Source: Paludibacteraceae bacterium (GTDB lineage Bacteria; Bacteroidota; Bacteroidia; Bacteroidales; Paludibacteraceae). Taken from it: 64,000 bases of DNA. Location: the NCBI GenBank assembly GCA_028694215.1, contig JAQUTW010000006.1, positions 1 to 64,000 of the forward strand, given 5' to 3'. This document shows positions 56,025 to 64,000 of the stretch, piece by piece. Each line of letters begins with the position of its first letter. The stretch's first letter is position 1. Both the position numbers and the translations under genes were made by a program. Below the pieces are notes generated by a model. It did no database searches and was not told the origin of the DNA. It worked only from the letters and a program-made list of their open reading frames with translations.

Positions 56025-56059
56025 GATTAATTATTAATGATTAGCGATTAGCGATTAAT
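56025..56059. repeat. GATTARY heptamer tract (II)
   Basis: Five units: GATTAAT, TATTAAT, GATTAGC, GATTAGC, GATTAAT. The last unit contains the stop codon of the four-helix-bundle gene. Confidence 0.85.
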
Positions 56060-56438
56060 TCTGAATCTTATTGCTTTTATCAACTTTTAAACGGCATTTT
56101 ATGGTCATAATACTGGCAGTTATCATTTTTAATAATTCTGTTGCATCTGCCAATAACAAATTATATTCCGTTTCCGTCAAATAATTCGATTTATAAAGAA
56201 CTTCTAACCAATCAATTGTTTCGTTACACTCTTTTTGTGCCACCGCTTGTTTATGTATAAAATCCAAATCACTCTCCGCATAAAACGCTTCACGCTGCAT
56301 TGCCCCAATGGAAGTGCCACTGCGCAGAATCTGTTTGGAAACATCAAACTCATGCTTTGTTTCACATAAATGACTGCGCAAATTCATCATACGCACTGCA
56401 AAATTTAAACTTTTATCCTTCAAAATATTTTTATCCAT
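56055..56438 (-). CDS. Four-helix-bundle protein (23S rRNA IVP-like family)
   Basis: 127 aa, all helical. It matches the orphan S23/IVP-like family (TIGR02436 type) by FAVRMMNLRSHL, VSKQILRSGTSIGAMQREA, AESDLDFIHKQAVAQKECNE and WLEVLYKSNYLTETEY. The family also includes the accessory protein of diversity-generating retroelements, but no reverse transcriptase is in the window. Function is unknown; nucleic-acid contact is suspected for the family. It lies between a thioesterase and the FabZ-like gene, and both of its ends sit directly in GATTAGC-type repeats, which looks like an inserted unit. Confidence 0.85.
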   Translation of the reverse strand: MDKNILKDKSLNFAVRMMNLRSHLCETKHEFDVSKQILRSGTSIGAMQREAFYAESDLDFIHKQAVAQKECNETIDWLEVLYKSNYLTETEYNLLLADATELLKMITASIMTIKCRLKVDKSNKIQN

Positions 56439-56446
56439 GACATTTT

Positions 56447-56471
56447 ATCGCTAATCATTATATCGCTAATA
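56447..56471. repeat. GATTAGC-type repeat tract (III)
   Basis: On the minus strand TATTAGCGATATAATGATTAGCGAT; it covers the stop codon of the thioesterase gene and ends 9 nt before the ATG of the four-helix-bundle gene. Confidence 0.75.
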
Positions 56472-56889
56472 CGTTATTTTCCCGTTTCCATTCTTCAAAA
56501 AACGACGGGCATGATGGTTCAAACTCACCGGCACGTGTAGTAAACAGTTGCGTAGTTGTGGCAGTCAAAATCAGTGCATTATCGCTCTCACGACGTATTT
56601 CGTAATCGAATATTAATTTACTGCCTCGTGCCGGGCGATATGTGATGGTTACTAACAATATATCATCGACAGTAGCCATCTGTTTGTAGCGCAATTGCAT
56701 ATCGAACATCGGAGCCAAATAGCCACTTTCGAAAATGTGCATATATTCCAGTCCAAACTTACGCCCAAATGCTTCACGAGCATCTTCCATGTATGTCACA
56801 TAATTACCGTGCCACACCATTCGAATAGAATCAACTTCCGAGAAACGCACCTGAACTCTAACGGTTTCTGTCAAAGATTGTAATGCCAT
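56458..56889 (-). CDS. Acyl-CoA thioesterase (4HBT/YbgC-like hot dog)
   Basis: 143 aa hot-dog enzyme. The 4HBT/YbgC motif is RFSEVDSIRMVWHGNYVTYMEDARE (in parts): Asp at SEVDSIRMVWHGNYV is the catalytic acid, and WHGNYVTYMEDARE is the signature helix. It hydrolyses acyl-CoA or acyl-ACP thioesters of unknown chain. First of three genes with the four-helix and FabZ-like proteins. A TACTTTG promoter-like element is at 56917-56911. Confidence 0.87.
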   Translation of the reverse strand: MALQSLTETVRVQVRFSEVDSIRMVWHGNYVTYMEDAREAFGRKFGLEYMHIFESGYLAPMFDMQLRYKQMATVDDILLVTITYRPARGSKLIFDYEIRRESDNALILTATTTQLFTTRAGEFEPSCPSFFEEWKRENNVLAI

Positions 56890-56910
56890 AATTTAATGAT
56901 TAAAACATTA

Positions 56911-56917
56911 CAAAGTA
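56911..56917 (-). promoter_or_regulatory. Promoter-like element for the thioesterase gene
   Basis: TACTTTG on the minus strand, one base shorter than the TAnnTTTG consensus, 22 nt before the ATG. Confidence 0.35.
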
Positions 56918-56990
56918 CGAAAAAAAAATCGAGATATTAAAGCTTTTCGCACAAAAAAATTGATAAACCGTTTCTGTAAAAACAAACAAT

Positions 56991-57021
56991 TTTGATGTAC
57001 GAATAAAAAAATGTATTTTTG
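56991..57021 (+). promoter_or_regulatory. Promoter of the GH9-deacetylase gene
   Basis: TTTG at 56991-56994 and TATTTTTG at 57014-57021 with 19 bp between. Predicted start near 57025, ~37 nt before the ATG. Confidence 0.72.
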
Positions 57022-57061
57022 TAAAATTGAGTTTCCACAAATTTTTAATTTGTAAACAAGT

Positions 57062-59536
57062 ATGAAAAAACATCTTTTCTTCTGGTTTTTCCTGTCAATA
57101 ACATTTGCTGCACACGGAACGGCATGGATTCGTGTCAATCAATTGGGATATTTGCCCAATGACACCAAAACGGCTGTATATTTAAGCACTAACGCCGAAA
57201 ACAATCCAAAGGCAGAATTATATTCCGCTCTGACAGCCCAAAAAGTCGATTGCACTATTAACGCAGAATCATGTGGCGAATTTTATCAATTTAAATCGAC
57301 CTTTCGACTTCATTTTTCCGAGTTTTCACAAACAGGAAATTATTATATGGTCGTTGATGGTGTCAAATCTCCCGTTTTTAGAATTGCCGCAGACGTTTAT
57401 AACGGCACAGCCGATTTTTTGCTGAACTATATGCGTCAGCAACGGTGTGGCGACAATCCTTCGCTAAACCAAATCTGCCATCAACACGATGGTTTCGAAG
57501 TTCGTGGCGTCCCTGATACATTACCAAATCGCAAAGTGGATGTACGTGGCGGCTGGCACGATGCTTCCGATTATCTGCAATATACAACCACTTCGGCAAA
57601 TGCCATTTATCAAATGCTTTTTGCCTACAAAAATAATCCGCAGGCTTTTGCCGACAACTATGACGGAACAGGTCGCAAGGGTTCCAACGGCATTCCCGAT
57701 ATTTTGGACGAAGCCAAATGGGGGCTGGAATGGCTAAGTAGAATGAATCCCGAAAAAGAAATCTACTACAACCAGATTGCCGACGATCGTGATCATGCCT
57801 CTTTCCGTTTGCCAAGCGAAGATTCTGTAGATTACGGTTGGGGAGCCGGAACAGGTCGTCCTGTTTATGTGGTATCCAATGAACCGCAAGGATTGATGAA
57901 ATATAAAAATCGCAGCAATGGCAAAGCATCCACTGTCGGCAAATTTGCATCATCTTTCTCTTTGGGTTCGCAATTGCTACAACCATATTTCCCGGAATTT
58001 GCCAAACAATTGGCAGACAAAGCCATAGAAGCTTTCAGTTATGGATTGCGTTATCCGGGAGTCAGCCAAACAGCTCCGGGACGATCACCTTACTTTTACG
58101 AAGAGGACAACTGGACTGACGACATGGAATTGGCTGCCATAACACTGTTTGAACAAACCAAAAACAACGACTATTTGAATCGTGCTGTGGCTTTCGGACG
58201 AATGGAGCCATTCACACCTTGGATGGGTAGTGATACGGCACGCCATTATCAGTGGTATCCGTTTGTCAACTTGGGACATTTTGACATATTGCGCCATGCT
58301 TCCAAAAAAACGCAAGAAGAATTTACAATGAATGTGCGCAACACCATAGAACGTGTACAAAGCAAAGCAGACAAAAATCCTTTCAGAATGGGAGTCCCGT
58401 TTATTTGGTGTTCCAACAATCTGGTTACCGCCATGGCTACACATTGCCATCTGTATCGCACCATTACGGGCGACAATCAATTTGTAGAAATGGAAACCGC
58501 TTTGCGCGACTGGCTGTTTGGCTGCAATCCGTGGGGAACTGCCATGATTGTCGGTTTACCCGAATATGCCGACTATCCGCACGATCCTCATTCGGCTTTG
58601 TGGGTAAATCATCGCATACCTGTTTTGGGCGGACTTGTCGATGGACCTGTGTATGGCGCAATTTATAACGGTCTGATTGGTGTTCGCTTGTCCGAACCTG
58701 ACGAATATGCAGATTTTCAATCAAATTGGGCAGTCTATCATGATGATTGGGGCGACTACTCTTCCAACGAACCAACCATGGACGGAACAGCAAGTTTAAC
58801 CTACTACTTATCTTCATTGGCTCAACTTTCAACAGACAAAAATATCTATTCGCACGGTGGAATTATCAAAACAAATCCTGAATTGAAACGCATTTCTTTA
58901 GTTTTTTCCGGTCACGAATATGCCGATGGTTATTCTGCAATCAGCAAAACCCTGAACAAACACCATATCAAAGCTGCCTTTTTCTTTACCGGAGATTTTT
59001 ACCGTAATAAACAGAACAAACAATTGATAAAAGAATTGGTTAGTAATCAGCATTATATAGGTGCACACTCAGACAAACATCTGCTGTATGCCGCATGGGA
59101 AAAACAAGATTCCACATTAATTTCCCGCGAAACATTCATTACCGATATTCGGGCAAATTATGCAGAAATTCAGAAGTTTCAACCAAACATTGCACAAGTC
59201 AATCTGTTTTTACCTGCTTTTGAATTTTATAACGACACCATTGCCTCTTGGGCGAAGTCATTAGGTTTGCAAGTGGTCAATTATTATACTCCGGGAACAC
59301 GTACCAATGGCGATTATACCATTCCTGAAATGAAAAACTATTATTCGAGCGAATATCTAAGGCAATCGGTATTGAATGAAGAAGAAAAAAATGGTTTAAA
59401 CGGCAATATTATGCTCATTCATATTGGAACGGACACACGACGTACCGACAAATTTTACGACCATTTAGACGAATTAATTGTTGCTTTGCAAAACAAAGGT
59501 TATCAATTCGTTGGTTTACCTGAAGCAATAAAATAA
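57062..59536 (+). CDS. GH9 glucanase fused to a polysaccharide-deacetylase-like domain
   Basis: 824 aa, exported (signal MKKHLFFWFFLSITFAAHG). An N-terminal Ig-like cellulase domain (WIRVNQLGYLPNDTKTAVYL) precedes a GH9 (alpha/alpha)6 catalytic domain: the base Asp region GGWHDASDYLQY near residue 165, GCNPWGTAMIVGLPEYADYP, and the acid Glu in SSNEPTMDG near 569. After about residue 605 comes a NodB-like fold: RISLVFSGHEYADG, AAFFFTGDFY, and the His-x3-His metal site GAHSDKHLLY, ending near LPEAIK. It likely cuts beta-glucan or a related polymer and may deacetylate it. No T9SS tail. Own promoter. Confidence 0.88.
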   Translation: MKKHLFFWFFLSITFAAHGTAWIRVNQLGYLPNDTKTAVYLSTNAENNPKAELYSALTAQKVDCTINAESCGEFYQFKSTFRLHFSEFSQTGNYYMVVDGVKSPVFRIAADVYNGTADFLLNYMRQQRCGDNPSLNQICHQHDGFEVRGVPDTLPNRKVDVRGGWHDASDYLQYTTTSANAIYQMLFAYKNNPQAFADNYDGTGRKGSNGIPDILDEAKWGLEWLSRMNPEKEIYYNQIADDRDHASFRLPSEDSVDYGWGAGTGRPVYVVSNEPQGLMKYKNRSNGKASTVGKFASSFSLGSQLLQPYFPEFAKQLADKAIEAFSYGLRYPGVSQTAPGRSPYFYEEDNWTDDMELAAITLFEQTKNNDYLNRAVAFGRMEPFTPWMGSDTARHYQWYPFVNLGHFDILRHASKKTQEEFTMNVRNTIERVQSKADKNPFRMGVPFIWCSNNLVTAMATHCHLYRTITGDNQFVEMETALRDWLFGCNPWGTAMIVGLPEYADYPHDPHSALWVNHRIPVLGGLVDGPVYGAIYNGLIGVRLSEPDEYADFQSNWAVYHDDWGDYSSNEPTMDGTASLTYYLSSLAQLSTDKNIYSHGGIIKTNPELKRISLVFSGHEYADGYSAISKTLNKHHIKAAFFFTGDFYRNKQNKQLIKELVSNQHYIGAHSDKHLLYAAWEKQDSTLISRETFITDIRANYAEIQKFQPNIAQVNLFLPAFEFYNDTIASWAKSLGLQVVNYYTPGTRTNGDYTIPEMKNYYSSEYLRQSVLNEEEKNGLNGNIMLIHIGTDTRRTDKFYDHLDELIVALQNKGYQFVGLPEAIK

Positions 59537-59611
59537 GCCTTATATGGAACATAGGCAAAGAGCGTTTTTAAATTTTATGGCTAATTATTTAATGTTAACT
59601 GCTAATTTTTA

Positions 59612-59619
59612 TATCTTTG
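59612..59619 (+). promoter_or_regulatory. -7 element for tkt
   Basis: TATCTTTG at 59612-59619, about 47 nt before the transketolase ATG. The -33 position reads TTTA. Confidence 0.55.
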
Positions 59620-59666
59620 TCATTTATTTGAACAAACAGATTTTAATCTTTTAATTCTTATTAAAT

Positions 59667-61673
59667 ATGAACACAGTAGAACAACTGAACCGAGCAGCAG
59701 ATAATATACGTATTTTAGCTGTATCAATGGTAGAAAAAGCGCAATCCGGTCATCCGGGCGGAGCCATGGGCGGTGCCGATTTTATTAATGTTTTATATTC
59801 CGAATTTTTGGAATATGATCCTGAAAATCCACGTTGGGAAGGACGCGACCGTTTCTTCCTTGATCCCGGACATATGGCTCCCATGTTATATTCTGCCTTG
59901 GCTTGCACAGGAAAATTTTCTTTGGACGATTTACAGCAACTGCGTCAATGGGGCAGTGTTACTCCCGGGCACCCCGAAGTGGACGTAATGCGTGGCATCG
60001 AAAACACGTCAGGTCCACTTGGTCAAGGACACACCTTTGCTGTTGGTGCAGCCATTGCCGCCAAACATCTGCAAGCCAAATTCGGCGAAGTTATGAATCA
60101 AACAATTTATGCCTACATTTCTGATGGTGGCGTACAGGAAGAAATTTCACAAGGAGCAGGTCGTTTGGCAGGACATCTTGGTTTGGACAACCTTATTATG
60201 TTCTACGATGCTAACGATATTCAACTCTCAACAAATGTAAATGCCGTTACAAGCGAAAATACGGCTGCAAAATATGCTGCTTGGGGTTGGCGTGTAATAG
60301 AAATCAACGGCAATGATGCTCTTCAAATTCGAGAAGCACTCAAAACTGCCAAAGCGGAAAAAGAAAAACCAACCATAATTATTGGTACAACAATTATGGG
60401 AAAAGGGGCTTTGAAAGCCGACGGCTCAAGTTTTGAACATAATTGTGCCACTCATGGAGCACCACTTGGTGGTGATGCCTATAAAAATACTGTCAAAAAA
60501 TTGGGCGGTGACCCTGAAAATCCGTTTCTTTTCTTTGACGAAACAAAATCTCTGTATGCCAAGCGTGCCGAAGAATTGAAAACTATTGTAGCTAAAAAGC
60601 AGTCATTCAAAAATCAATGGGCAAAAGCAAATCCTGATTTAGCAACAAAAATGGAACAATTTTTCTCAGGCAAAGCTCCTCAAGTTGATTGGTCACTGAT
60701 AGAACAAAAACCGGATCAGGCGACACGTTCTGCTTCTGCTACCGTATTGGCTTCATTGGCAAAACAAATTGAAAATATGATTGTTGCAAGTGCCGACCTG
60801 TCAAATTCCGACAAGACCGATGGATTCTTAAAGCAGACACACGCCATCACAAAAGGTGATTTTTCGGGTGCATTTTTGCAAGCCGGCGTTGCCGAACTGA
60901 CCATGGCATGCGTTTGTCTGGGTATGGCATTACATGGCGGAATAATTCCTGCCTGCGCCACATTCTTTGTTTTTTCCGATTATATGAAACCGGCCATTCG
61001 TATGGCTGCATTGATGGAACTACCTGTAAAATTTATTTGGTCGCACGATGCTTTTCGTGTAGGCGAAGACGGACCGACTCACGAACCTGTAGAACAGGAA
61101 GCTCAAATCCGATTAATGGAAAAACTAAAAAATCATCACGGAAAAAATTCGATGCTTGTTTTGCGCCCTGCCGATGTTGAAGAATGTACAAAATGTTACC
61201 AATTAATGCTTGAAAACATCTCTACTCCATCAGCTATTATTCTTTCGCGGCAAAATATCAAAAATTTACCAACAAACAAACGCGATGTTGCCAAAGGTGC
61301 TTATATTGTTAATTGCGATGGCAATCCCGATGTTATTTTGGTAGCTTCAGGTTCCGAAGTTTCCACATTGGCAGAATCTGCCGAAATTCTACGCCATGAA
61401 GGTCAACGAGTACGCGTAGTATCTTGCCCGTCAGAAGGCTTATTCCGCTCACAACCTGCCGAATATCAAGAAAAAATTTTACCTCGCAATGTAAAAACAT
61501 TTGGCTTAACAGCCGGCTTACCTGTCAATCTTCAAGGTTTGGTTGGTGGCAACGGTATGGTTTATGGATTAGAATCATTCGGATTTTCGGCTCCTTACAA
61601 AGTCCTTGACGAAAAATTGGGATTCACTCCCGTACAAGTAGCCGAGCAAATTCGTAAATTTTTAAAATCATAA
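59667..61673 (+). CDS. tkt: Transketolase
   Basis: ThDP enzyme of the non-oxidative pentose phosphate pathway, moving two-carbon units between sugar phosphates. N-terminal QSGHPGGAMGGADF, the GPLGQGHTFAVGAAIA and ISDGGVQEEISQGAGRLAGH motif (ThDP-Mg site), middle domain WSHDAFRVGEDGPTHEPVEQ, and C-terminal VVSCPSEGLFRSQP. Length 668 aa is normal. The esterase gene begins 4 nt after its stop. Own promoter at 59612-59619. Confidence 0.96.
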   Translation: MNTVEQLNRAADNIRILAVSMVEKAQSGHPGGAMGGADFINVLYSEFLEYDPENPRWEGRDRFFLDPGHMAPMLYSALACTGKFSLDDLQQLRQWGSVTPGHPEVDVMRGIENTSGPLGQGHTFAVGAAIAAKHLQAKFGEVMNQTIYAYISDGGVQEEISQGAGRLAGHLGLDNLIMFYDANDIQLSTNVNAVTSENTAAKYAAWGWRVIEINGNDALQIREALKTAKAEKEKPTIIIGTTIMGKGALKADGSSFEHNCATHGAPLGGDAYKNTVKKLGGDPENPFLFFDETKSLYAKRAEELKTIVAKKQSFKNQWAKANPDLATKMEQFFSGKAPQVDWSLIEQKPDQATRSASATVLASLAKQIENMIVASADLSNSDKTDGFLKQTHAITKGDFSGAFLQAGVAELTMACVCLGMALHGGIIPACATFFVFSDYMKPAIRMAALMELPVKFIWSHDAFRVGEDGPTHEPVEQEAQIRLMEKLKNHHGKNSMLVLRPADVEECTKCYQLMLENISTPSAIILSRQNIKNLPTNKRDVAKGAYIVNCDGNPDVILVASGSEVSTLAESAEILRHEGQRVRVVSCPSEGLFRSQPAEYQEKILPRNVKTFGLTAGLPVNLQGLVGGNGMVYGLESFGFSAPYKVLDEKLGFTPVQVAEQIRKFLKS

Positions 61674-61677
61674 TTCT

Positions 61678-62616
61678 ATGAGAAAAAGGACGTTTCTATT
61701 GGTTTTGATCGTTTTTGCAGGCTTCATATCAAGTTTTGGAGCACAAATTGTTACGTATGAATTTGCGAACAAAGACAGTGCGTTATTCATGGATGTATAT
61801 ATGCCATCAAATCAATCAATTACGAAAACGACCTATCCTTGCATTATTTATGTTTTCGGAGGTGGTTTTATCGCAGGCAGTCGTTTAGACTCTGCCAATG
61901 TAGCGTTCTGTAAAACCATGTGCGACAAAGGTTTTGTTGTTGCAGCCATCGACTATCGATTAGGATTAAAAGGAAAAAAAATGAACGGTCTTCTGACTGC
62001 TGCAAAAAATTTGGAATATGCCATTCACCTTGCCGTAGAAGACTTGTTTTCATCTGTTAGTTTTATCCTGAACTGCAATGACATTGTAACCGTCGATACC
62101 AATAAAATTATTCTTATGGGTTCAAGTGCCGGAGCCATAACAGTACTACAAGCCGATTATGAATTGGGCAACAGGACAGACGTTACAACCAACATCCCTG
62201 AATCATTTCATTTTGCAGGCGTAGTCTCTTTTGCAGGAGCGGTTTTTTCACGCCATGGACTTGTAAAATACAAAAAGCAATCGCCTGCCCCAACACTATT
62301 TTTTCATGGGACAGCCGATAAGTTGGTAAACTACGATAAAACACAATTTGCCAATATCGGATTTTTTGGGTCAAATGCTTTGGAAAAACGATTTGCAAAA
62401 TTTGATTACCCATACTATATATTTCGATATGCAGATTTGGGACATGAGGTGGCCGGTTTACCACAACACCGAAATATTGATGACATTTGCTGGTTCATCG
62501 AAAATATGGTATTCCAAAAACAAAACTACCATATTGATAAATGGCTGAAAGATGACAATCTGATAAAAAACCGACCGGGATATAGTGGTATCGACCCCGC
62601 AAATTTTTATAAATGA
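61678..62616 (+). CDS. Secreted alpha/beta-hydrolase (esterase/lipase family)
   Basis: 312 aa. Signal peptide (MRKRTFLLVLIVFAGFISSFG). Alpha/beta-hydrolase markers: oxyanion region VFGGGFIAGSRLDS, nucleophile elbow ILMGSSAGAITVL (G-S-S-A-G), Asp in FHGTADKLVNYDKTQ, and His in DLGHEVAG. It resembles the BD-FAE/esterase type used on acetyl or feruloyl esters, but the substrate is not predictable. It is cotranscribed with tkt by spacing, although the functions seem unrelated. A terminator follows. Confidence 0.85.
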   Translation: MRKRTFLLVLIVFAGFISSFGAQIVTYEFANKDSALFMDVYMPSNQSITKTTYPCIIYVFGGGFIAGSRLDSANVAFCKTMCDKGFVVAAIDYRLGLKGKKMNGLLTAAKNLEYAIHLAVEDLFSSVSFILNCNDIVTVDTNKIILMGSSAGAITVLQADYELGNRTDVTTNIPESFHFAGVVSFAGAVFSRHGLVKYKKQSPAPTLFFHGTADKLVNYDKTQFANIGFFGSNALEKRFAKFDYPYYIFRYADLGHEVAGLPQHRNIDDICWFIENMVFQKQNYHIDKWLKDDNLIKNRPGYSGIDPANFYK

Positions 62617-62618
62617 CC

Positions 62619-62652
62619 AAAAAAAACGAAGTTTTTAAACTTCGTTTTTTTT
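62619..62652 (+). terminator. Terminator after the esterase gene
   Basis: AAAAAAACGAAGTTT (62620-62634) pairs with AAACTTCGTTTTTTT (62637-62651); loop of two, then more T. Confidence 0.85.
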
Positions 62653-62962
62653 ATTTCTTTTCTTCAGAATCTGTTGATAACTTTTATGATTTTCATAATC
62701 AGAATACTTTCCCGTTAATAAAAAATAGTGTTACTTTGCATGAGAAAATTACTATCATCTATTACTGATGAGGAAGTTTTCTTTTTCGACAACTTTTTAT
62801 AAACGAAGTTTTATTAAAAAGTTCATTATTAGAAATTTACATTCTTTTTCGGATAACTTTATTGAAAAAAAACTGCTATTCGTGATTTTTTTTTGAATAT
62901 TTTTTTTGTAAATCGAGAACGGAATAATTTTTATTGATATAAACCTTTTATTTTTTATTGCT
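62653..62962 (+). promoter_or_regulatory. Upstream region of the ribonucleotide reductase gene
   Basis: About 310 nt, AT-rich. A promoter-like TACTTTG (62732-62738) would start RNA near 62742, giving a ~220-nt 5' UTR. In it AACTTTTT and AAAAAGTT can pair, but no T run follows. I do not see the conserved boxes of a cobalamin riboswitch (no GCCACTG), although the enzyme uses B12. No other gene is supported here. Confidence 0.4.
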
Positions 62963-64000
62963 GTGGAAAAACAGATTTTTACAGAAGAAGAAGCCAAACA
63001 AGCTTCGATGGATTATTTTGGTGGCGACCAATTAGCTGCACAAGTATGGGTAAACAAATATGCTCTGAAAGACTCAGATGGTCATTTGTTTGAAAAATCG
63101 CCGGAAGATATGCACAGGCGTTTGGCATCTGAAGTTGCCCGTATAGAAAAAAAGTATCCAAATCCGTTAAGCGAACAGGAATTGTTCAATTTATTCGATA
63201 AATTTCGGTACATCATTCCTGCAGGAAGCCCCATGACGGGAATTGGCAATAATTATCAAATATCATCTCTATCAAACTGTTTTGTTATCGGTATAGATGG
63301 CGATTCTGATTCGTATGGAGCCATCATTAAACTTGACGAAGAGCAAGTACAGTTGATGAAACGACGTGGTGGCGTAGGACACGATTTGTCGCACATTCGC
63401 CCTGAAGGTTCGCCCGTCAAAAATTCTGCATTGACTTCTACCGGTTTAGTACCGTTTATGGAACGATATTCCAATTCCACACGTGAAGTGGCACAAGGTG
63501 GCAGGCGCGGTGCATTAATGTTATCCGTTTCCATAAAGCACCCTGATGCAGAGAGCTTTATCGATGCAAAATTAGAAAAAGGAAAAGTTACGGGAGCCAA
63601 TGTATCGGTAAAAATTGACGATGAATTTATGCGTGCTGCCATTGCCGACAATGTATATAAACAACAATATCCTATTGACTCCAATCGTCCAAGCTACAAA
63701 AAAGAAATTCATGCCAAAGAACTGTGGCAAAAGATTATTCACAATGCTTGGCGTTCAGCAGAACCGGGAGTACTTTTCTGGGACACCATTCTACGCGAAT
63801 CAGTACCCGATTGTTATGCAGATCTCGGTTATCGCACAATTTCTACCAATCCTTGCGGCGAAATTCCATTGTGCCCTTACGACAGTTGCCGCTTGTTAGC
63901 AATTAATCTGTACTCTTATGTCGAAAACCCATTTACTCCCAAAGCTAAATTCAATTTTGAACTGTTTGTACAACATGTACGTTTGGCACAACGAATAATG
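62963..64000 (+). CDS. nrdJ: Class II (B12-dependent) ribonucleotide reductase, 5' part
   Basis: Adenosylcobalamin-dependent enzyme making deoxyribonucleotides. The gene continues past the window end; 346 codons are visible. From GTG 62963 the protein starts MEKQIFTEEEAKQASMDYF; an N-terminal ATP-cone-free region is followed by PAGSPMTGIGNNYQISSLSN, LMKRRGGVGHDLSHIRPEGS and STNPCGEIPLCPYDSC, all of the Bacteroidota NrdJ type. The downstream ATG at 63008 would remove conserved residues, so GTG is favoured. No nrdR, nrdAB or nrdDG gene is in view. Confidence 0.93.
   Translation, partial: MEKQIFTEEEAKQASMDYFGGDQLAAQVWVNKYALKDSDGHLFEKSPEDMHRRLASEVARIEKKYPNPLSEQELFNLFDKFRYIIPAGSPMTGIGNNYQISSLSNCFVIGIDGDSDSYGAIIKLDEEQVQLMKRRGGVGHDLSHIRPEGSPVKNSALTSTGLVPFMERYSNSTREVAQGGRRGALMLSVSIKHPDAESFIDAKLEKGKVTGANVSVKIDDEFMRAAIADNVYKQQYPIDSNRPSYKKEIHAKELWQKIIHNAWRSAEPGVLFWDTILRESVPDCYADLGYRTISTNPCGEIPLCPYDSCRLLAINLYSYVENPFTPKAKFNFELFVQHVRLAQRIM

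Noticed and set aside
55440..56475. GATTARY tracts as a CRISPR array
   Set aside because: Units are 7-8 bp, without spacers or cas genes; these are simple degenerate repeats.
62740..62802. A 20-codon ORF (MRKLLSSITDEEVFF...) before nrdJ, as a possible third attenuator leader
   Set aside because: The only promoter-like element would start RNA at or after its ATG, and no terminator with a T run follows, so the pyr/pur architecture is not met.
62653..62962. Cobalamin riboswitch upstream of the B12-dependent ribonucleotide reductase
   Set aside because: Expected on functional grounds, but no conserved B12-box or GCCACTG-type sequence is seen.
62797..62997. A 66-codon minus-strand frame at the nrdJ start
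   Set aside because: It overlaps the conserved N terminus of NrdJ on the other strand and is made of A/T-rich low-complexity codons.

Overview
The window looks like a chromosomal segment of a Bacteroidota species, most probably a type IX secretion (T9SS)-positive member of the Bacteroidales. The evidence is the low GC content, promoters of the Bacteroidota type (TTTG, about 20 bp, TAnnTTTG) found repeatedly by eye, two very large secreted proteins with a T9SS C-terminal sorting domain, a GldJ-type lipoprotein, DUF4296 and fimbrillin-like lipoproteins, an EF-G2 paralog and an archaeal/eukaryotic-type ProRS. Exact family placement is inference. I see no phage, insertion sequence, CRISPR array or integrase.

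Layout. 0-4 kb: a 1308-aa T9SS surface protein. 4-12.9 kb: a pyrimidine operon pyrC-carB-pyrK-pyrD-pyrF-pyrE-pyrB (no carA, no separate pyrI), preceded by a promoter, a 31-codon leader ORF and a terminator. PyrB carries a C-terminal tail that matches only the zinc domain of PyrI. 12.9-16.6 kb: gldJ, folP, cdaA, bactofilin. 16.7-19.6 kb: rplM-rpsI-rpsB-tsf. 19.7-29 kb: endonuclease I, tRNA-Arg, typA, dnaB, and a dksA-like/lspA/DUF4296/small protein/proS block. 29-37.8 kb: a three-gene cell-surface operon (1608-aa InlB/LamG/discoidin protein, fimbrillin-like lipoprotein, calcineurin-like lipoprotein). 38-41.3 kb: mscL, a MATE exporter, a decayed WYL-domain gene end, a DMT protein and a hemolysin-III protein. 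41.4-47.3 kb: an operon purB-guaB-guaA-purA holding all four enzymes that turn IMP into AMP and GMP, again preceded by a promoter, a 38-codon leader ORF and a terminator that the ORF reads through. 47.3-53.8 kb: a lipoprotein, EF-G2, pssA, and an envelope-lipid set (phosphoethanolamine transferase, PAP2 phosphatase, GtrA). 53.9-57 kb: a secreted transglutaminase-like protein and two hot-dog genes around a four-helix-bundle gene, with degenerate GATTAGY heptamer repeats between them. 57-64 kb: a GH9-deacetylase fusion, transketolase, a secreted esterase and the 5' part of a class II ribonucleotide reductase.

Most notable observation: both nucleotide operons (pyr and pur/gua) have the same architecture of promoter, short ORF, intrinsic terminator overlapping or abutting that ORF, then the first structural gene. 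The pyr leader is U-rich just before its terminator and the pur leader is purine-rich. This resembles the E. coli pyrBI/pyrE logic, in which NTP-dependent RNA polymerase pausing and a coupled ribosome decide termination. I propose a paired NTP-sensing attenuation system. The architecture is visible in the sequence; the mechanism is inference. The PyrB-zinc-domain fusion without the PyrI nucleotide-binding domain suggests that classical CTP feedback on aspartate carbamoyltransferase is absent, which would give transcriptional control more weight.
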